This document shows, piece by piece, positions 40,939 to 50,055 of a DNA stretch of 64,000 bases. The notes under the pieces were generated by a model, which saw only the letters and a list, made by a program, of their open reading frames with translations, ran no database searches and was not told the DNA's origin. The DNA comes from Microbacterium sp. BH-3-3-3 (GTDB lineage: Bacteria; Actinomycetota; Actinomycetes; Actinomycetales; Microbacteriaceae): assembly GCF_001792815.1 (NCBI RefSeq), contig NZ_CP017674.1, positions 1 through 64,000 of the forward strand, in the 5' to 3' direction. Numbering within the stretch: the first letter of the stretch is position 1; each line of letters starts with the position of its first letter. The position numbers and the translations under genes were made by a program.

Positions 40939-41660
40939 TGGAGATACGCGGACCCGTTCTGCTCCCCGCCCGTCGCGAGAACATCGAGCTGCGGACGGTC
41001 GACGAGCTCACCCTCGTCGGCGAACTCGCTCTTCCGCTGGAGCGGGAACCCGTCGCGACGCTGGTGACCCTGCATCCGCTGCCGACGGCGGGCGGCTTCA
41101 TGGACTCGCACATCCTGCGCAAGGCCGCGGGGCGTCTGCCGGCCCTGGCCGACCTCGCGGTGCTGCGCTTCAACACCCGCGGCACCACGTCACCCCGCGG
41201 AACGAGCGAGGGCGCCTTCGACGGGGGAGCGAGCGAGGTCTTCGACGTCGCCGCGGCCGTGGACTTCGCGCGCGAGCGGGGTCTTCCCCGACCGTGGTTG
41301 GTCGGCTGGTCGTTCGGTACAGAGCTGGCCCTGAAGTACGGCCGCGATCACGACGTCGAGGGCGTCATCCTGCTCTCGCCGCCGCTGCATCGTGCGACGG
41401 CCGACGAGGTCGCCGCGTGGGCCGGCGACGCGCGGCGCATGGTCGTGCTGGTTCCCGAATTCGACGACTACCTGCGACCGGATGAGGCGCGGGAGCGTTT
41501 CGCGTCTGTTCCGGATGCCACCCTGATCGCCGTCGAGGGCGGGAAGCATCTGTGGGTGGGCGAGACCCAGACCCGTCGGGTGCTCACCGAGATCGTCGCC
41601 GCCGTGAACCCCGACGCGCTGCCGCTCCCCGTGGAGTGGGACGGCGACCTCGACGGCTGA
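40938..41660 (+). CDS. Alpha/beta hydrolase
   Basis: A 240-residue cytoplasmic hydrolase: TLVTLHPLPTAGGFMDSH (oxyanion region), VLRFNTRGTTSPRG, the nucleophile elbow LVGWSFGTELALK with Ser in G-x-S-x-G, LVPEFDDYLRPDEARERF (acid) and EGGKHLWVG (His). It resembles the small dienelactone-hydrolase-like proteins common in actinobacteria. The substrate is unknown. Convergent with the AI-2E-family gene. Confidence 0.82.
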   Translation: MEIRGPVLLPARRENIELRTVDELTLVGELALPLEREPVATLVTLHPLPTAGGFMDSHILRKAAGRLPALADLAVLRFNTRGTTSPRGTSEGAFDGGASEVFDVAAAVDFARERGLPRPWLVGWSFGTELALKYGRDHDVEGVILLSPPLHRATADEVAAWAGDARRMVVLVPEFDDYLRPDEARERFASVPDATLIAVEGGKHLWVGETQTRRVLTEIVAAVNPDALPLPVEWDGDLDG

Positions 41661-41720
41661 CGACGGTCTCCCACGCGAGGCGAACGGCTCGGCCGGTCTC
41701 GCGGGGTGACGGAGCCTCGA

Positions 41721-42794
41721 TCACCGCTCGTTCTGCCGCGGGATGATCACCTCGCGGTAGATGATGAGGATGCTCGCGGCCACGGGGATGGCGATGAGGG
41801 CGCCGAGCAGGTTGAGCAGCGCACCGCCGGCGAGGGCCGAGATCACGACGACGGCACCGGGTACCGACACGGCGCGGTTCATGATGCGCGGCGAGATGAC
41901 GTACGCCTCGATCTGCATGTAGACGAGGTAGTAGACCAGCGCGATGAGCGCCGTCGTGGGAGATCCGAGCCCGGGCAGGAGGCACGTCAGCACGATGATC
42001 GTCGACCCGGTGAGCGTGCCCACGAGCGGGATCAACGAGAAGAAGAAGGCGATCACGGCGAGCACGGCCGGGAACGGCGCGTTGATGATCGACAGGAAGA
42101 TCGCGCTCAGCACGCCGTTGATCACGCCCAGGCTCACCTGACCCATGACGTAGTAGCCGACGGAGTCGGTGATCTTCTCGGCCAGCTCGATGAACCGCGC
42201 GCGCTTCGACGCGGGGACCAACTGGTAGACCGCCGACTTGAGCGACGGGGTGGATGCCGTGAAGTAGATCGTGAGGATGAGCACGATGAACGCGCCGCCG
42301 ACGCCGGCCGCCACCGCACCGCCGATCGTGAGGAGGCTGTTGCCCACCATCGTCGAGATGGAACCCACGTCGAGCGTGGTGACCCACTGCTGCACACCGG
42401 CCCACACTTCGTCGAGGCGCAACCAGGGGAGGGTCTGCTCGACCCAGGTCTGCACCTGCGTGACGATCTCGTTCCACCGGGTCGGCTGCAGGAGCTGCTC
42501 GATCTGCACCACGAGCTGGGTGATCTGCCCGACGATGATCGGCACGACCATCACGATGATGCCGGCGAAGATCCCCAGCACCCCGAGGATCGTCACGAGG
42601 ACCGCCGCCCACCGGGGGAGACCGCGCTTCTCGAGGAACGAGACGACGGGGTCGAGGCCCAGCGAGAGGAAGAGGGCCGTTCCCACGTACAGCAGGATCG
42701 TGGACAGGTTCTCGACGCTGCCGATCAGCAGCAGCCCGACGCCGACGCCGAGCGTCGCCAGCAGCGCCACCTGGAAAGGATTGTGGATCTTCAT
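41721..42794 (-). CDS. AI-2E family transporter (PerM/TqsA type)
   Basis: A 357-residue membrane protein with about eight helices. N-terminal pair (QVALLATLGVGVGLLLIGSV; TILLYVGTALFLSLGLDPVV), a large soluble loop with the QVQTWVEQTLPWLRLDEVWA segment, then the conserved AFFFSLIPLVGTLTGSTIIV and the C-terminal YVISPRIMNRAVSVPGAVVV and LLNLLGALIAIPVAASI. Family members export diverse small molecules or ions; AI-2 as substrate is not implied. A 6-bp inverted repeat (CGTCAG-GATA-CTGACG) at 42838 lies upstream. Confidence 0.9.
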   Translation of the reverse strand: MKIHNPFQVALLATLGVGVGLLLIGSVENLSTILLYVGTALFLSLGLDPVVSFLEKRGLPRWAAVLVTILGVLGIFAGIIVMVVPIIVGQITQLVVQIEQLLQPTRWNEIVTQVQTWVEQTLPWLRLDEVWAGVQQWVTTLDVGSISTMVGNSLLTIGGAVAAGVGGAFIVLILTIYFTASTPSLKSAVYQLVPASKRARFIELAEKITDSVGYYVMGQVSLGVINGVLSAIFLSIINAPFPAVLAVIAFFFSLIPLVGTLTGSTIIVLTCLLPGLGSPTTALIALVYYLVYMQIEAYVISPRIMNRAVSVPGAVVVISALAGGALLNLLGALIAIPVAASILIIYREVIIPRQNER

Positions 42795-42968
42795 GACGAC
42801 GACTCCCGCCTCGGACGGGTGCGACGGCGCCCGTTGTCGTCAGGATACTGACGCCGCGCCCTCGAACGTGCGCGACGGGCCTCGCCGCGAACTTTCAGGC
42901 GTCCTCGGCTAGTCTGAAACGTCGATTCTTCGGTGGTGCCAGGGCCGCCGGTGGGGATGGTGTGAAGA

Positions 42969-44771
42969 GTGAGATTTGTCTGGGCCGTGGTGGCGTTCGT
43001 CATCGCCGCCGCCATGATCGGTGCGGGCATCGCTCAGCGGACCGTATTCCAGGGTCCGTCCGAGACCACCGCGGCCGTGCAGACCGAGGGCACCACGCCC
43101 TACACGCTCATCGACGGGTCGGTTCTCACCAGCACGCCGGGTGCGCAGACACTGCGCGTCGCGGGTGACGGAGCCGTGTTCGTCTCGTACGGGCGCACCT
43201 CCGACATGCAGGCGTGGCTGTCGGACACGCGGTACACCTCGGTGGTCCCCGGCGGCGAGGGCAGCCTCCAGACGTCGGTCGTCGAGCCCACCGCGACCGC
43301 GACGGGCCAGGTGTCCGGGCGCAGCCCCGTCGATTCCGACCTGTGGCTCGACGAGTTCGAGCAGACCGGTTCGCTGTCGACCACTCTGCAGCTGCCCGCC
43401 GACATGAGCGTCCTGGTGGCCTCGGACGGCACCGCTCCCGCCCCCTCCGACATCAGCGTGACGTGGCCGATCGACGACAGCACGCCCTGGGCGGGCCCGC
43501 TGATCGTGGGCGGCGGCATCGCGCTTCTCGCCGGTCTCGTGCTGTACCTCCTCGGCATCCGGCACGTGCGTCGTTCGCGACGCCCGCGCCGCAAGGGCCT
43601 CCCGCTGCCCGTGACCGAGCCCATCTCGATCGGCGAGTCCCGGACCGCGGGCACGGGTGTCGTGAGCGAGTCGCCGGCCCGTCGGGGTCGGGTTCGCGGA
43701 GCCCTGGGTGGCGGACGACGTGCCCTCATCGCGGTCCCCGCGCTGGGTGTCTCGCTCACCCTGCTCGCCGGCTGCTCCGCCGATGCGTGGCCGCAGCTGG
43801 CCGCCACCGAGACGCCGAGTGCGTCCCCGACCGTCATCGTGCCCGAGGGCCAGTTCCCGCCGGCCGTCACCGAGGCGCAGGCGACGCGCATCGTCTCGCG
43901 CGTGTCGACCGCGGTGACGCAGGCCGACGCGTCCCTCGACAAGACCGCCGCCGCGACCCGCCTGACGGGACCGGCGCTCGCGGAGCGCGAGACCAACTAC
44001 ACGCTGCGGGCGGCGATCACCGACCGTCCGGCCCTCCCCGCCATCCCGGCCGAACCGGTGCAGATCATCCTGCCGCAGACCACCGGCGCGTGGCCGCGCA
44101 CGCTCATGACGGTCGTGGAGTCCGCTGACGCGGCGACTCCGACCACGACGATCATGATGATGACGCAAGAGACGCCCTGGGCCGAGTACAAGGCCGCGTA
44201 CGTCGGAAACCTCGAGGCCTCGACCAACCTGCCCGAGCTGGCCGCCCCGTACGTGGGCGCCACGCAGGTTCCCCCGGACTCGTCGTTCCTGGTCATGGAG
44301 CCGCAGAAGGTCGCGGAGGCCTACTCCGACATCATCAACAACGGGCAGAACAGTGCCTCGTACGGCCTCTTCGACACGGCGAACGACCTGCTGCTGACCG
44401 CCATCCAGGACAACAAGACCAAGCGCACCGACGAGCTGAATCAGACGGGTCAGGGCACGGCCGAGATCAGCTTCGCCGCCTCGGCCGGTCCCGCCTCGCC
44501 GATCGCTCTGGCCACCCTCGACACCGGCGCGATCGTCGCGGTCAACGTGTACGAGAGCGACACGGCCAAGCCCACGAACGCCGACGCCGTGATCAAGCTC
44601 GACAACAACCCGGCGGTGAAGGCGCTGACCGGCGTCGACCAGTCGGCGACGGGCTTCACCACCACCTACTCCGACCAGGTCTTCTTCTACGTCCCCAGCC
44701 AAGGCTCGGACGACCAGATCCGCTTGCTCGGTTACCGATCCAGCCTCCTCGAAGCGAAGGTGTCCCCGTGA
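42969..44771 (+). CDS. Large membrane protein with extracellular beta-rich domain (DUF8094-like)
   Basis: A 600-residue protein: an N-terminal transmembrane helix (about 5-22), an exported domain (25-170), a second helix (about 176-198; PLIVGGGIALLAGLVLYLLG), a basic linker with RRSRRPRRKG, a third hydrophobic segment ending LLAGCS (about 258-274) that looks like a lipobox, and a large exported C-terminal domain (280-600). No enzyme motifs. Family name is from memory. GTG 42969 gives the first helix at the N-terminus; TAGTCT (42910) is a likely -10. Stop overlaps the next GTG. Confidence 0.75.
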   Translation: MRFVWAVVAFVIAAAMIGAGIAQRTVFQGPSETTAAVQTEGTTPYTLIDGSVLTSTPGAQTLRVAGDGAVFVSYGRTSDMQAWLSDTRYTSVVPGGEGSLQTSVVEPTATATGQVSGRSPVDSDLWLDEFEQTGSLSTTLQLPADMSVLVASDGTAPAPSDISVTWPIDDSTPWAGPLIVGGGIALLAGLVLYLLGIRHVRRSRRPRRKGLPLPVTEPISIGESRTAGTGVVSESPARRGRVRGALGGGRRALIAVPALGVSLTLLAGCSADAWPQLAATETPSASPTVIVPEGQFPPAVTEAQATRIVSRVSTAVTQADASLDKTAAATRLTGPALAERETNYTLRAAITDRPALPAIPAEPVQIILPQTTGAWPRTLMTVVESADAATPTTTIMMMTQETPWAEYKAAYVGNLEASTNLPELAAPYVGATQVPPDSSFLVMEPQKVAEAYSDIINNGQNSASYGLFDTANDLLLTAIQDNKTKRTDELNQTGQGTAEISFAASAGPASPIALATLDTGAIVAVNVYESDTAKPTNADAVIKLDNNPAVKALTGVDQSATGFTTTYSDQVFFYVPSQGSDDQIRLLGYRSSLLEAKVSP

Positions 44772-45709
44772 GCACTCCCGCCCCCGGTTCCGTCATGCGC
44801 GGTGCCGTCGACCTCTCGTCGCTGCGCAACCGCCCGCAGCCGCCCGCCGACGGTGAGGCCGCCCCGGCGGCCCCGCCGTCGGGAGCGCTGCCCCTCGTCT
44901 TCGACGTCACCGACGCCAGCTTCGGCGAGGTGCTCGAGCTGTCGCGGACCGTTCCGGTCGTCATCGACCTGTGGGCGGAGTGGTGCGGTCCCTGCAAGCA
45001 GCTGAGTCCCGTGCTCGAGAAGGTCGTGACCGAGCTCGCGGGGCGTCTCGTGCTCGCCAAGGTCGACGTCGACGCCAACCCCCAGCTCGCCCAGGGCTTC
45101 CGCGCGCAGTCGATCCCGATGGTGCTGGCGCTCGTCGCCGGCCAGCCCGTGCCGTTGTTCACGGGCGCCGTCCCCGAGGAGCAGGTGCGCGAGGTGTTCG
45201 CGCAGCTGCTCCAGCTCGCGGCTCAGCACGGCGTCACGGGCACGATCCCCGTCGACGGAGCCGCCGACGCGGTCGCCGAGCCCGAGGAGCCGGTTCTGCC
45301 CCCGCTGCACGCCGAGGCGTTCGCCGCGATCGAAGAGGGCGACTACGCCCGGGCGATCACCGCCTACGAGCAGGCGCTCGTCGAAGACCCCCGTGACGCC
45401 GACGCCCGCGCCGGACTCGGACAGGTGCGCCTGCTCGCCCGTGTGCAGGATGCCGACTTGCAGGCCGCCCGTGCGGCCGCGGCCGCAGCTCCGACCGATT
45501 TCGACGCGCAGTTCCTGGTCGCGGACCTCGACCTCGTGGGCGGCCACGTCGACGACGCCTTCGCGCGTCTGCTCGATCTGTTCGCCGAGCTCCCGGCCGA
45601 CGATCGGGCGCCCGTTCGCGAACGCATCCTCGAGCTGTTCGGTCTCGTCGGCGACGACGACGCCCGCGTCATCCGCGCGCGTACGCGTCTGGCATCCCTG
45701 CTCTTCTGA
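44768..45709 (+). CDS. Thioredoxin-TPR co-chaperone (CnoX/YbbN-like)
   Basis: A 313-residue protein: a disordered N-terminus, a thioredoxin domain (about 42-155) with the active WAEWCGPCKQLSP and the cis-Pro in AQSIPMVLAL, and tetratricopeptide-like helical repeats to the C-terminus (EEGDYARAITAYEQALVEDP). CnoX proteins hold oxidatively damaged clients for refolding; here the CxxC pair is intact, so it may also be redox-active. GTG overlaps the membrane protein stop. A strong terminator follows. Confidence 0.9.
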   Translation: MSTPAPGSVMRGAVDLSSLRNRPQPPADGEAAPAAPPSGALPLVFDVTDASFGEVLELSRTVPVVIDLWAEWCGPCKQLSPVLEKVVTELAGRLVLAKVDVDANPQLAQGFRAQSIPMVLALVAGQPVPLFTGAVPEEQVREVFAQLLQLAAQHGVTGTIPVDGAADAVAEPEEPVLPPLHAEAFAAIEEGDYARAITAYEQALVEDPRDADARAGLGQVRLLARVQDADLQAARAAAAAAPTDFDAQFLVADLDLVGGHVDDAFARLLDLFAELPADDRAPVRERILELFGLVGDDDARVIRARTRLASLLF

Positions 45710-45713
45710 GCCG

Positions 45714-45755
45714 ACGACGAAGGCCCCACCCGATCGAGGGTGGGGCCTTCGTCGT
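45714..45755. terminator. Bidirectional terminator between the thioredoxin gene and glgB
   Basis: ACGACGAAGGCCCCACCC (45714-45731) pairs perfectly with its complement at 45738-45755 around GATCGA. It lies between convergent genes and serves both strands. Confidence 0.85.
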
Positions 45756-45764
45756 TCGCCGAGG

Positions 45765-47906
45765 TCAGCTCCCGGCGCGGTGGTGCAGCCACAGCACGCC
45801 CAGGGGCGGGAGCGTGACGACGGCGCTTCCGCGGGAATCGGTCGTCACCGCACCGAAGTTGCCCTGGCCCGAGCCGCCGAACGCCTCGGCATCGCTGTTG
45901 AGGATCTCGGTCCACGTTCCCGCTTCGGGCAGGTCGATGGGGAAGTCCCCGAGCGGGACGCCCGAGAAGTTGCACAGCACGGCGATGGTGTTGCCGTGGT
46001 GGTCGCGGCGCGCGAACGCCAGCACGTTGGGGTTCCACGCGGGAGCGCCCAGACGCGAGAACGCGGCGCCGTCGTGGTCGCGCGACCACAGGGCGGCCTG
46101 GTCGCGGTACACGCGGTTGAGCTCGGCGACGAAGGCGTGCAACTGCGCGTGCGAGGGCTGGTCGAGCATCCACCAGTCGAGGCCGCGCGACTCCGACCAC
46201 TCCGACATCTGGCCGAACTCCTGGCCCATGAAGAGCAGCTGCTTGCCCGGGTGGCCCCACATGTAGGCGAGGAACGCGCGCATGTTGGCGAGTTTCTGCC
46301 AGTGGTCGCCCGGCATGCGGCCGAAGAGGCTGCCCTTGCCGTGCACGACCTCGTCGTGGCTGATGGGGAGCACGAAGTTCTCGCTGAACGAGTAGACGAA
46401 CGAGAACGACAGCTCGCCCTCGTGGTGTGAGCGGTACATGGGATCGCGCCCGATGTACTGCAGCGAGTCGTTCATCCAGCCCATGTTCCACTTGAACCCG
46501 AAACCGAGTCCGGCGTGCGAGGTGGGGGCGGTCACCCCGGGGAAGCTGGTCGACTCCTCGGCGATGATCGCGATGCCCGGATAACGCTTGTAGGAGGTCG
46601 CGTTGACCTCCTGCAGGAACCGGATGGCCTCGAGGTTCTCACGCCCGCCGAACTGGTTGGGCGCCCACTCGCCGTCGTTGCGGGAGTAATCGAGGTAGAG
46701 CATGGATGCCACGGCATCCACGCGCAGACCGTCGACGTGGAACTCCTCGAACCAGTACAGCGCGTTCGCGACGAGGAAGTTGCGCACCTCGTTGCGGCCG
46801 TAGTCGAAGATGAGCGTGCCCCAGTCCTTGTGCTCGCCGCGCCGGGGGTCGGGGTGCTCGTACAGGGGCTCGCCGTCGAAGCGCGCCAGCGCGAACTCGT
46901 CTTTGGGGAAGTGGCCGGGGACCCAATCCATGATCACGCCGATGCCGGCCTGGTGCAGCCGGTCGATGAGGTAGCGCAGGTCGTCGGGGTCTCCGAAGCG
47001 GCTCGTCGGAGCGTAGTAGCCCGAGACCTGGTAGCCCCAGGAACCGCCGAACGGGTGCTCGGCGAGCGGGAGGAACTCGACGTGCGTGAAGCCCTGGGCG
47101 CCGACGTAGTCGATGATCTCGTCGGCGGCGTCACGGTACGACAGCCCGGGTTTCCACGACGCGAGGTGCAGTTCGTAGATCGACATCGGGCGGTCCAGCG
47201 GAGCGGTCGTCGAGCGTTCCTCGATCCACGCGTCATCCGCCCAGGCGTACTCGGACTCGGTGACGACCGAGGCCGTGGCCGGGGGGACCTCGGCCAGGCG
47301 GGCCATCGGGTCGGCCTTCTGGATCCAGGCGCCGCCGCGGGTGAGGATCTCGAACTTGTAGCGGGTGCCCGCGCCGATGCCGGGGACGAAGAGCTCCCAG
47401 ACGCCGCTGCCGCCCATCGAGCGCATCGCGCTGCCCGTGCCGTCCCAGCCGTTGAAGTCGCCGATCACGCGCAGGGCGCGGGCGTCGGGCGCCCACACCG
47501 TGAAGGCCGTACCGGCGGAGCCGTCCATCTCGCGGACGTGGGCGCCCAGGACCCGCCAGAGTTCTTCGTGACGCCCCTCGGAGATGAGGTGCAGGTCGAG
47601 CTCGCCGATCGAGGGAGCGTGCCGATAGCCGTCGTCGGTGGCGTTCTCGACCCCGTCGTCGTAGGTCGTGCGCAGCGTGTACCGGCCGGGGTTCTCGGCG
47701 AGAGCGACTTCCCACACGCCGCCGTGCACGTGCTCGAGGGTGACGCTGTCACCGGTGGCGAGATCGGCAGCCACCTCGCGCGCGAGAGGGCGCCGCGCGC
47801 GCAGGACCCAGCCGTCGGCGCCCTGGTGCACGCCGAGCACGCTGTGCGGGTCGTGGTGCGCGCCGTTCGCCACGGCATCCAGGATCTCGGGAGGAAGAGT
47901 GGTCAT
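45765..47906 (-). CDS. glgB: 1,4-alpha-glucan branching enzyme GlgB
   Basis: Adds alpha-1,6 branches to glycogen made by GlgE. The 713-residue protein has an N-terminal carbohydrate-binding module (about 15-105), a CBM48 domain with FTVWAPDARALRVIGDFNGW, and the GH13 barrel with DGLRVDAVASMLYLDY (nucleophile Asp), IIAEESTSFPGV (Glu) and LPISHDEVVHGKGSL (Asp). ATG 47906 has AAGGAGA upstream. Four-base overlap with the glgE stop couples the two. Confidence 0.96.
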   Translation of the reverse strand: MTTLPPEILDAVANGAHHDPHSVLGVHQGADGWVLRARRPLAREVAADLATGDSVTLEHVHGGVWEVALAENPGRYTLRTTYDDGVENATDDGYRHAPSIGELDLHLISEGRHEELWRVLGAHVREMDGSAGTAFTVWAPDARALRVIGDFNGWDGTGSAMRSMGGSGVWELFVPGIGAGTRYKFEILTRGGAWIQKADPMARLAEVPPATASVVTESEYAWADDAWIEERSTTAPLDRPMSIYELHLASWKPGLSYRDAADEIIDYVGAQGFTHVEFLPLAEHPFGGSWGYQVSGYYAPTSRFGDPDDLRYLIDRLHQAGIGVIMDWVPGHFPKDEFALARFDGEPLYEHPDPRRGEHKDWGTLIFDYGRNEVRNFLVANALYWFEEFHVDGLRVDAVASMLYLDYSRNDGEWAPNQFGGRENLEAIRFLQEVNATSYKRYPGIAIIAEESTSFPGVTAPTSHAGLGFGFKWNMGWMNDSLQYIGRDPMYRSHHEGELSFSFVYSFSENFVLPISHDEVVHGKGSLFGRMPGDHWQKLANMRAFLAYMWGHPGKQLLFMGQEFGQMSEWSESRGLDWWMLDQPSHAQLHAFVAELNRVYRDQAALWSRDHDGAAFSRLGAPAWNPNVLAFARRDHHGNTIAVLCNFSGVPLGDFPIDLPEAGTWTEILNSDAEAFGGSGQGNFGAVTTDSRGSAVVTLPPLGVLWLHHRAGS

Positions 47907-49987
47907 CGGTTCTCCTTGACGTGCAGGATGTGCACGGGCTCGGTGAAGGCGTCGAGACGCACGAAGTTGTGGTCGGCCCAGGTCCAGACCTGTCCCGTCA
48001 CGAGATCTTCGACGTCGTACGACGTTCCCGGTTCGACACCCCAGACGGTGGTGTCGAGGTGGACGGTGCTCTCGCGGGTCGAGTGCGGATCGACGTTGGC
48101 GATCACGATGATCGTGTCGCTCTCGCCGGTGGGCGACAGGGCCGCATCGAGGTGCTTCGAGTAGACGAGGATCGCGTCGTCGTCGCTCCAGTGCACGCTG
48201 AGGTTGCGCAGCTGACCGAGGGCGGGGTGCGCGCGTCGGGCCTCGTTGAGCATGCGCAGGTACGAGGCGAGCGAGTCGCCCGCCGCCTCGGCACCGGCCC
48301 AGTCGCGGAACTTGTACTCGAACTTCTCGTTGTCGATGTTCTCTTGGGCACCGGGACGCGCGACGTTCTCGTACAGCTCGTACCCGGCGTACACGCCGTA
48401 CGTGGGGGCCGCCGTGGCGGCGATCGCGGCGCGGATCTTGTACGCCGGTCGGCCACCGAACTGCAGGTACTCGGTGAGGATGTCGGGAGTGTTCACGAAG
48501 AGGTTGGGACGGAGGAAGTCGTCGGTCTCGTGCGCGAGGCCCGAGAGGAACTCCTCGAGTTCTTCCTTCGTGTTGCGCCACGTGAAGTAGGTGTAGCTCT
48601 GCTGGAACCCGGCCATCGCGAGCCCCTGCAGGGGAGCGGGGCGCGTGAACGCCTCGGCGAGGAAGACCGCGTCGGGCTCTTCGGCGCTCACGGTGGCGAT
48701 GAGCCACTCCCAGAACTGCAACGGCTTGGTGTGCGGGTTGTCGACGCGGAAGATCTTCACGCCCTGGGCGATCCAGTGGCGCACGATCCGCAGCACCTCG
48801 GCGCGGATGCCGTCGGGGTCGTTGTCGAAGTTGACCGGGTAGATGTCCTGGTACTTCTTCGGCGGGTTCTCGGCGAAGGCGATGGAGCCGTCGGGGAGCG
48901 TCGTGAACCACTCGGGGTGCTCGGTGACCCACGGGTGGTCGGGGGAGGCCTGGAGGGCGAGGTCGAGGGCGACCTCGATGTCGTTCTCGCGCGCCGCGGC
49001 GACGAAGGCGCGGAAGTCGTCGAGGGTGCCGAGGTCGGGGTGCACGGTGTCGTGCCCGCCCGCGGCCCCGCCGATGGCCCACGGCGAACCGGGGTCGCCC
49101 GGCTGGGTGACGAGGGTGTTGTTCGGGCCCTTGCGGTTGGTCTGGCCGATCGGATGGATCGGCGGCAGGTACAGCACGTCGAAGCCCATCGCGGCGACGG
49201 CCGGGAGGCGCTCGGCGGCGGTGCGGAAGGTTCCGCTGACGACGCTGCCGTCCTCGGCGCGCGTGGCGCCCTCGGAGCGGGGGAAGAACTCGTACCACGA
49301 GCCGACACCGGCGCGGGTGCGTTCGACGAGTAGTTCGGCGTCGCGCCCGACCGAGACCAGGCCCATCAGAGGCCGGGCATGGAACAGCGCGGCGATCGCG
49401 GGGTCGCGGACGATGTCGAGGGCGACGTCGTCGTGCGTGTCGGGGTCGCGGAGTGCCCGCGCGGCGTCGTACAGCACGTCTTTGTCGCTGCCGGGGCGCT
49501 TCTTCTCGCCTCGGGCGCGGTCGAAGAGCTGTGCGCCCATCTCGCGCATGACGGCGACGTCGACGCCCGCGGCGATCTTCAGGTCTGCCGCGTGCTCCCA
49601 CGTGGCGAAGTCGTCGGCGTAGGACTCGAACCGGAACCGCCAGACACCCTGCTCGAGGGGGACCACGAGCGCCGACCAGCGGTCGAACCCGTCGTTCAGA
49701 GCGCTGAGGCGGTGCAGCGATTCGTCGCCCGAGGGCGAGAACAGGCGCACGTGCACGCCGATCAGATCGTGCCCTTCGCGGAAGGCGGTCACCGTGAAGG
49801 GAACGGCCTCGCCGACGAAGGCCGACGGTCGGAACCGCCCACCGGGAACACTCGGATGCGGAAGGGCCAGCGGGATGCGTGGGGTGACCACGTTCCGTGA
49901 CGTCGGTGTCGGCTTGACCGGCCGCACGGGGATCGAGGCGGCACTGCGCCAGGGCAGCTCGGGCGTGAGAGTCGTCGTGTCAGCCAC
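47903..49987 (-). CDS. glgE: Alpha-1,4-glucan:maltose-1-phosphate maltosyltransferase GlgE
   Basis: Elongates alpha-glucan using maltose-1-phosphate, the actinobacterial GlgE pathway. The 694-residue GH13_3 enzyme has an N-terminal Ig-like domain (PSAFVGEAVPFTVTAFREGH), FDVLYLPPIHPIGQTNRKG, the nucleophile region VKIFRVDNPHTKPLQFWEW, the acid AVFLAEAFTRPAPL and a C-terminal beta domain. It starts at ATG 49987. Maltose-1-phosphate would be supplied by Pep2/TreS or GlgM, which are not in the window. Confidence 0.95.
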   Translation of the reverse strand: MADTTTLTPELPWRSAASIPVRPVKPTPTSRNVVTPRIPLALPHPSVPGGRFRPSAFVGEAVPFTVTAFREGHDLIGVHVRLFSPSGDESLHRLSALNDGFDRWSALVVPLEQGVWRFRFESYADDFATWEHAADLKIAAGVDVAVMREMGAQLFDRARGEKKRPGSDKDVLYDAARALRDPDTHDDVALDIVRDPAIAALFHARPLMGLVSVGRDAELLVERTRAGVGSWYEFFPRSEGATRAEDGSVVSGTFRTAAERLPAVAAMGFDVLYLPPIHPIGQTNRKGPNNTLVTQPGDPGSPWAIGGAAGGHDTVHPDLGTLDDFRAFVAAARENDIEVALDLALQASPDHPWVTEHPEWFTTLPDGSIAFAENPPKKYQDIYPVNFDNDPDGIRAEVLRIVRHWIAQGVKIFRVDNPHTKPLQFWEWLIATVSAEEPDAVFLAEAFTRPAPLQGLAMAGFQQSYTYFTWRNTKEELEEFLSGLAHETDDFLRPNLFVNTPDILTEYLQFGGRPAYKIRAAIAATAAPTYGVYAGYELYENVARPGAQENIDNEKFEYKFRDWAGAEAAGDSLASYLRMLNEARRAHPALGQLRNLSVHWSDDDAILVYSKHLDAALSPTGESDTIIVIANVDPHSTRESTVHLDTTVWGVEPGTSYDVEDLVTGQVWTWADHNFVRLDAFTEPVHILHVKENR

Positions 49988-50055
49988 GGTCCGAACCTAC
50001 CGCGGGGCGACGACGTTGCCCTCACCTTTCTCGCGCCCTTGACAGGGCGCGTCGG

